From the NCBI GenBank assembly GCA_934255135.1, contig CAKQMV010000009.1, forward strand, positions 1 through 64,000: 64,000 nucleotides of DNA. The letters are read 5' to 3'. Source of the DNA: an uncultured Clostridia bacterium (GTDB lineage: Bacteria > Bacillota > Clostridia > Peptostreptococcales > Anaerovoracaceae). A model generated the notes under the pieces. The model was not told the DNA's origin. It was given only the letters and a program-made list of their open reading frames with translations, and made no database searches. Position 1 is the first letter of the stretch. Each line of letters starts with the position of its first letter. Shown one piece after another: positions 59,465 through 64,000 of this stretch. A program made the translations under genes and the position numbers.

Positions 59465-60835
59465 ATGAGTGTATTTTCAGATATTGCAGGTGGGTTCTTA
59501 ATAGGGGAAGAGCAGTATAAGCACGCCATGGCTGATGTTCAGGCGATGCAGGATGCGGATGAGGAAGCGAGAAGGAAGGCTTTTGGCTTCGGCATCGAGG
59601 AGAGACATTTCTGCAGCAAGGGCTTCAGCGCAGAGGAATGTCATTTGTGCTGCAGCGATAATATTGACTATATGAAGTGGCTCTTGCTTAATGGCTATAG
59701 AAACTGCATCAAAGTTATATATATTGATCCTCCGTTTTTCACAAAGGCTAATTATAATGCAACAGTATCCATAAGAGATGAGAACGGCAAGAAGCAGAAT
59801 GTGCATCACCTTGCATACAACGATATGTTCGAGAGAAATCTCGAATTCTATATTGCCAATATGACGAGCAGACTTATGCTGATGAAGGAGCTTCTTCATC
59901 CAGAGGGTCTTATCTGGGTACACCTTGACTGGCATTCTTCTCACTATATAAGAGTCATAATGGATGAAATCTTCGGAGAGAAGCATTTCGTAAACGAAAT
60001 CATCTGGAAGTATAAATCCGGCGGCTCGGGAAAGAAGCATTTTGCCCGTAAGCACGACAGTCTCCTTGTGTACAGTAAAACGAACAAGTATAAGCTCGAA
60101 GTACCTAAGGAGAAGTCGTATAATCGTAATATGAAGCCTTATCACTTCAAGGGTGTAAGCGAGTATAAGGATGAATACGGTTGGTACACTCTCGTCAACA
60201 TGAAGGACGTATGGTCAATCGATATGGTTGGCAGGACATCGGCGGAGAGAACTGGATATGCGACGCAGAAGCCTATTGAGCTTGTTTCACGTATCGTTCT
60301 TGCTTCAACGGACGAGAATGACATCTGTGCAGATTTTTTCTGCGGCTCGGGTGCGCTCATTGAAGCTGCGGCTACGAACGGAAGAAGATGGCTTGGCTGT
60401 GATAATGAGCAGCTTGCAGTGTCGATTGCAAGGAAACGTCTTGATATGAAGGAATCAGATTATGTATTTCTTTCTAATCGTGATGAGCTTCGAAGAGTAG
60501 GCAGGCTTTCAATGAATCTCAAGGTGAGAGACAGACTTGAGAACGGTAAGAGCCTTCTTACGTTTGAGGTTTCTGGCTTTGAGCCGGAGCTCGATATCGG
60601 TCACATTCCACTTAAAGAGAGAGCTGAGGTAAGAAGAATTGCTGAGGCGGATGGAATGAGACTGCTGGATTATATTATGATTGATCCGGCGTATAATGGA
60701 GCTTTTTCGGCGGAGCATATTATATCAGAAGGGTTTGATGAGATCAGGTTTATTTCAAAAGGAAACTTTGCGGTGATTGCCGTGGATGTTTTCGGCAGAG
60801 AATATTTTATGAAGGTGGATTTGGACAATGACTAA
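59465..60835 (+). CDS. Orphan site-specific DNA methyltransferase (beta class, probably N6-adenine)
   Basis: The 456-aa protein has the amino-methyltransferase motif IV IDPPF (D88-P89-P90-F91) before the SAM-binding motif I DFFCGSGALIEAA (about 290-302), the order of the beta class, as in type III Mod and many solitary enzymes. The TQKP motif precedes motif I as usual. About 120 residues after the catalytic core are unrecognised and may recognise DNA. No restriction gene lies nearby, and it overlaps the YitT gene by 8 bp, so it looks like a resident, not restriction-linked, methylase. The start lacks a strong Shine-Dalgarno. Confidence 0.85.
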   Translation: MSVFSDIAGGFLIGEEQYKHAMADVQAMQDADEEARRKAFGFGIEERHFCSKGFSAEECHLCCSDNIDYMKWLLLNGYRNCIKVIYIDPPFFTKANYNATVSIRDENGKKQNVHHLAYNDMFERNLEFYIANMTSRLMLMKELLHPEGLIWVHLDWHSSHYIRVIMDEIFGEKHFVNEIIWKYKSGGSGKKHFARKHDSLLVYSKTNKYKLEVPKEKSYNRNMKPYHFKGVSEYKDEYGWYTLVNMKDVWSIDMVGRTSAERTGYATQKPIELVSRIVLASTDENDICADFFCGSGALIEAAATNGRRWLGCDNEQLAVSIARKRLDMKESDYVFLSNRDELRRVGRLSMNLKVRDRLENGKSLLTFEVSGFEPELDIGHIPLKERAEVRRIAEADGMRLLDYIMIDPAYNGAFSAEHIISEGFDEIRFISKGNFAVIAVDVFGREYFMKVDLDND

Positions 60836-61727
60836 TGATGTACACAATAGCAGAAAGAGTAAGCTGCTGAACGAAGTATTTACTGTTCTGTGGGGTTCTG
60901 TATTCAACGCCATCGGACTTACGGCTGTAATGGTACCTAATGGACTTACATACGGCGGAATTGCCGGTCTTGCGAGACTGATTCAGAACTTTACGGGAAT
61001 CAGCAGTTACTCACTACTTTATTATATTTTTGCAATGGCTGTAGTTGTACTTGTGTGGCTTACTCTCGGATTCAAGGAAGTTCGTAAGATTATTGCGATG
61101 TCATTCGGAGTTCCGGCTGTAATGAAGATACTTGAAACTGCAGGTTTTCAGATTATTGTTGAAGATAAACTGATGGCTGCAATTCTCTTCGGTGCGATAA
61201 TCGGAATCGCTAACGGCGGAATGTTCCTCGGTGGATATTCTTCAGGCGGAACAGACTCGATCGCGAAGGTAATCAAGCAGAAGATGCTCCCATACATCGG
61301 AATATCTAGGCTTACTTTTGCACTAGATTGCATGATTATCGTTGCATCAGCATTCGTGATGGGTATCAATGTTGCGCTTTATGCGATGATTTCAATCTTC
61401 GTGGCAATGAAGATGTGCGAGGCTGTAATGTACGGTTTCCAGATGAAGCTTATCGAGCTTTCTATTCTTACAACAATACCTGAAGAGCTGACAGATTACA
61501 TCATGAATACAATCGTAAGAGGTGTTACAAGTATCGATACTGTCGGTGAGTACACAGGTGAGCACAAGAAGCAGCTTAAGACAATCTGCTCTCCAAGAGA
61601 GGGATTTGAGATAAAGAGATATCTTGCAGAGCATGATCCTAGTGCATTCGTAGTTGTTAATAACATCAGCGCTGTATGGGGTAATGGTAAGGGCTTCTCC
61701 GACATGTCGGATCAGGAAGCAATCTAA
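60828..61727 (+). CDS. YitT family membrane protein
   Basis: The 299-aa protein has about five to six N-terminal membrane helices with the YitT signatures (VMVPNGLTYGGIAGLARLI, LFGAIIGIANGGMFLGGYSS, positions about 28-46 and 121-140, GGTDSIAKV) and a C-terminal cytoplasmic DUF2179 domain (ITTIPEE through NNISAVWGNGKGF). The function of the family is not established. The ATG overlaps the methyltransferase by 8 bp. Confidence 0.9.
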   Translation: MTNDVHNSRKSKLLNEVFTVLWGSVFNAIGLTAVMVPNGLTYGGIAGLARLIQNFTGISSYSLLYYIFAMAVVVLVWLTLGFKEVRKIIAMSFGVPAVMKILETAGFQIIVEDKLMAAILFGAIIGIANGGMFLGGYSSGGTDSIAKVIKQKMLPYIGISRLTFALDCMIIVASAFVMGINVALYAMISIFVAMKMCEAVMYGFQMKLIELSILTTIPEELTDYIMNTIVRGVTSIDTVGEYTGEHKKQLKTICSPREGFEIKRYLAEHDPSAFVVVNNISAVWGNGKGFSDMSDQEAI

Positions 61728-61748
61728 TATACTACAAGAGGGGTTATT

Positions 61749-63572
61749 ATGAGTAGACAACAGATCCTAAGAGATTCAAGCATGGAGCTTTCCATGAAGA
61801 GTCTCCACCAGTCCGGAATCAGAGGAAGTCTCGCTGCTTCAGCAGGTAACTGTCCGGTCAGCCAGTGTGCAGCATATGCAAGACAATGCCTTGCGCAGAG
61901 CTGTGGTAAGTGTGTGCCTTGCAGAATCGGTCTTACAAGAGCTGCAGAGATTCTTGAAAGAATTGAGGTTGGAGATGGACATGCTGACGATATCGCAGAG
62001 CTTGAGAAGCTTCTTAGAAGCATTATGGTAAGTGCAGATTGCGCAATCGGATCAACTTCAGCAGAGACAATCCTGAATTCAATTGAATCAATTACGGATG
62101 ACCTTGAGTCGCACGTTACCAGGGGTAAGTGTATCACATCATTTAAGCCTGTTCCTTGTGTTTCAGGCTGCCCTGCGCATGTTGATATTCCTGGATATAT
62201 CGCGCTTGCACGCGAGGGAAGATTCGAGGATGCTGTGAAGCTTATTCGCTACGACAATCCGTTCCCGGCAGCATGTGCGCTTGTATGCGAGCATCCTTGT
62301 GAGCATGTGTGCAGAAGAAATATTGTTGACAGCCCGGTTAATATTCGTGGAATCAAGAGAGCTGTTGTCGACAGAGCTGGAACTGTTGAGCCACCTGAGT
62401 GCATGGCTCCTACTGGACGAAGAGTCGCTATCGTAGGTGGAGGTCCTTCCGGCCTTACGACAGCATATTTTCTCCAGCTGATGGGTCACCAGGTAGACAT
62501 CTACGAGAAGCGTGCTAAACTCGGTGGAATGATGAGATACGGAATTCCAAGATACAGACTACCTAATGAATATCTTGATGCGGATATTGAGGCAATTCTG
62601 AAGACTGGCGTTAAGGCTTATACAGACTATACAATCAACAGCGAGAGGTTCGCCAAGATGAAGGAAGATTACGATGCAATCTATCTTTCAATCGGAGCTC
62701 ACGCTGCGAATACTCTCGGAATCGAGGGCGAGGATGCAGAGAATGTTCTTTCTGCAGTTAAGCTTCTTAGAGCAATGGGCGATGAGGAGAACCCTGATTT
62801 CAGAGGTAAGAGGGTAGCTATTATCGGTGGCGGAAACGTTGCTATGGACTGCACAAGGACAGCTATGCGTCTTGGTGCGGATAAGGTTACTTGTGTTTAC
62901 AGACGTAGAATCAGCGATATGACAGCTCTTGCAGAGGAGATTGAGGGTGCAATTGCTGAGACATGTGAGATTATGCCAATGATGGCACCTGTACGTATCG
63001 AGACTGATTACGAGGGCAAGGTAAAGGCTCTCGTTGTTCAGCCTCAGATTCCTGGTGCTTACGATAGAGGACGTCCAAAGCCTGTTAAGGCAGACAAGGA
63101 TGAGGTTACTATCGAATGTGATTATGTTATCGCTGCTATCGGACAGGCAATCGATTCAGATGATTTCGCTCAGGCCGGAGTCCCTACACACAGAGGCAAG
63201 ATTCTTGCGGGTTTTGACACTCTCATCGGAGAAGGTGGAATGATTTTCTCAGGAGGAGACTGCGTAGAAGGCCCTGCAACGATTATTAGAGCAATCGAGG
63301 CAGGTAAGACTGCAGCTGCGAATATTGACGATGCTCTCGGATTCAGGCACGAGCTTCCAAGAGAGATTGAGATTCCATCTGCGAAGGCTGGAATTCTCGG
63401 AAGAACAGGAAGAATCGACCTGCCGGAGAGAATGGCATCAGAGAGAAAAGACGATTTTACACTTATCGAGCAGAATATGACATGCCAGGAGCTTAACCAG
63501 GAGTGCGGAAGATGTCTCCGCTGTGACCACCACGGCATGGGTGCTGTGAAAGGAGGCCGCACATCATGGTAA
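61749..63572 (+). CDS. Fe-S flavoprotein: NuoF C-terminal-like domain fused to GltD/NfnB-like oxidoreductase
   Basis: The 607-aa protein begins with a NuoF-type [4Fe-4S] domain (QSCGKCVPCRIGLTRA then SADCAIGS; about residues 50-110). A GltD-like module follows: an N-terminal Fe-S helix bundle (PVPCVSGCPAHVDIPGYI, CALVCEHPCEHVCRR), the FAD motif AIVGGGPSGLTTAYF and the NAD(P) motif AIIGGGNVAMDC. The C-terminus carries another Cys cluster (CQELNQECGRCLRCD). It lacks the FMN/NADH part of NuoF. The next gene, overlapping by 7 bp, starts like a hydrogenase catalytic subunit, so this probably passes electrons between NAD(P)H and that enzyme's Fe-S chain. A GAGGGG precedes the ATG. Confidence 0.87.
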   Translation: MSRQQILRDSSMELSMKSLHQSGIRGSLAASAGNCPVSQCAAYARQCLAQSCGKCVPCRIGLTRAAEILERIEVGDGHADDIAELEKLLRSIMVSADCAIGSTSAETILNSIESITDDLESHVTRGKCITSFKPVPCVSGCPAHVDIPGYIALAREGRFEDAVKLIRYDNPFPAACALVCEHPCEHVCRRNIVDSPVNIRGIKRAVVDRAGTVEPPECMAPTGRRVAIVGGGPSGLTTAYFLQLMGHQVDIYEKRAKLGGMMRYGIPRYRLPNEYLDADIEAILKTGVKAYTDYTINSERFAKMKEDYDAIYLSIGAHAANTLGIEGEDAENVLSAVKLLRAMGDEENPDFRGKRVAIIGGGNVAMDCTRTAMRLGADKVTCVYRRRISDMTALAEEIEGAIAETCEIMPMMAPVRIETDYEGKVKALVVQPQIPGAYDRGRPKPVKADKDEVTIECDYVIAAIGQAIDSDDFAQAGVPTHRGKILAGFDTLIGEGGMIFSGGDCVEGPATIIRAIEAGKTAAANIDDALGFRHELPREIEIPSAKAGILGRTGRIDLPERMASERKDDFTLIEQNMTCQELNQECGRCLRCDHHGMGAVKGGRTSW

Positions 63573-64000
63573 AGCTTGTTATAAACGGCAGACAGATTGA
63601 GGTTAAGGAGCATACGACGATTCTTGAGGCTGCGAAGATGAATGGAATTCATATTCCTACACTTTGCTACCTTAAGGAGCTTAATGAGGTTGCTGCATGC
63701 AGAATCTGTCTGGTTGAGATTGAGGGTGTGGATAAGCTAATGGCTTCATGCAACACTGAGTGCGAGGAAGGCATGGTTGTTCACACTGACACTAAGGCTG
63801 TAAGAGAGGCGAGAAGAACTAACCTTGAGCTTATCTTCTCGCAGCACAGAACTCAGTGTCTTTCATGCGTAAGAGATGGAAACTGTAGCCTTCAGGAGGT
63901 TGCTAAGGAGCTTAACATGACTCGTCCTGTCGAGGAGGTTGATCCTAGACCTAACAGATGGAAGGCCGGTCGAATCCTTGAGAGAGACAATTCGAAGTGT
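63566..64000 (+). CDS. Start of an [FeFe]-hydrogenase- or NuoG-like Fe-S subunit (cut by window end)
   Basis: The 145 codons seen encode a [2Fe-2S] ferredoxin domain (cysteines in TLCYL, AACRICLV and ASCNTEC) followed by the NuoG His-Cys [4Fe-4S] motif HRTQCLSCVRDGNC. The frame is open at the window end, at a cysteine expected to begin a 2[4Fe-4S] domain. This N-terminal arrangement occurs in modular [FeFe]-hydrogenases and in some formate dehydrogenases; without the C-terminal domain the choice cannot be made. AGGAGG lies within the end of the preceding gene, 7-9 bases before the ATG. Confidence 0.85.
   Translation, partial: MVKLVINGRQIEVKEHTTILEAAKMNGIHIPTLCYLKELNEVAACRICLVEIEGVDKLMASCNTECEEGMVVHTDTKAVREARRTNLELIFSQHRTQCLSCVRDGNCSLQEVAKELNMTRPVEEVDPRPNRWKAGRILERDNSKC

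Noticed and set aside
59498..60145. 215-aa open frame antisense to the DNA methyltransferase
   Set aside because: Complementary-strand shadow without start signals or domain similarity.
1..64000. CRISPR arrays, insertion sequences or prophage
   Set aside because: No regularly spaced repeats, transposase genes or phage structural genes were seen on either strand.

Overview
The window looks like the chromosome of an anaerobic member of the Clostridia (Bacillota). The evidence is a SCIFF peptide with its radical SAM maturase, a sensory-type [FeFe]-hydrogenase paired with a SpoIIE-type phosphatase, the start of a metabolic [FeFe]-hydrogenase-like operon, strong AGGAGG ribosome binding sites, heavy use of AGA for arginine, and the gene order tig-clpP-clpX-lon-engB. 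I cannot place it below class from sequence alone. Apart from the first three genes (mnmA, sensory hydrogenase, SpoIIE-like phosphatase, all on the minus strand) every gene lies on the plus strand.

Layout. 0.1-4 kb: minus-strand mnmA-hydrogenase-phosphatase group. 4-9 kb: glutaminase and a heterodimeric ABC exporter. 9-14.4 kb: phosphoglucomutase, a sodium:neurotransmitter-symporter family transporter with a well-defined promoter, an unrecognised membrane protein and a UspA-like protein. 14.4-16.1 kb: SCIFF precursor and maturase. 16.1-19.3 kb: RdgB, BrkB-like membrane protein, lipid kinase, metallo-beta-lactamase-fold protein. 19.3-29.1 kb: a complete leuACDB-ilvBNCD operon behind a short leader peptide and a terminator/antiterminator pair. 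29.1-36.5 kb: DUF815 ATPase, aminotransferase, serA, a degenerate S11-peptidase-like protein, uvrC, DUF1292 protein, tRNA-Leu(CAG). 36.8-38 kb: a DUF4418 gene followed by a decayed ABC transporter. 38-47.6 kb: murI, CYTH protein, tig, clpP, clpX, lon, engB, hpt, PHP phosphoesterase. 47.6-49.2 kb: a structured intergenic element, a Nudix hydrolase and a degenerate tyrosine recombinase. 49.3-58.8 kb: rplS, rbgA, an RNase HII/RNase HI fusion, folD, a small alarmone synthetase, valS, folC, glyA. 58.9-64 kb: small P-loop protein, orphan DNA methyltransferase, YitT protein, and a flavin/Fe-S oxidoreductase plus the start of a hydrogenase-like subunit cut by the window edge.

The most notable item is the control region of the leu-ilv operon. 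A consensus-like promoter precedes a 34-codon ORF in which 15 residues are Ile, Val or Leu. The last codons of that ORF can form 16 uninterrupted base pairs with the 5' arm and loop of a strong terminator just before leuA. This is the architecture of ribosome-mediated attenuation, where a T-box would be expected in this phylum. Other items worth attention are a SCIFF peptide that has lost both residues of the published thioether cross-link, a single ORF joining RNase HII, a viroplasmin-like hybrid-binding domain and RNase HI, and three proteins (XerD-like, S11-like, one ABC half-transporter) whose catalytic residues are replaced.
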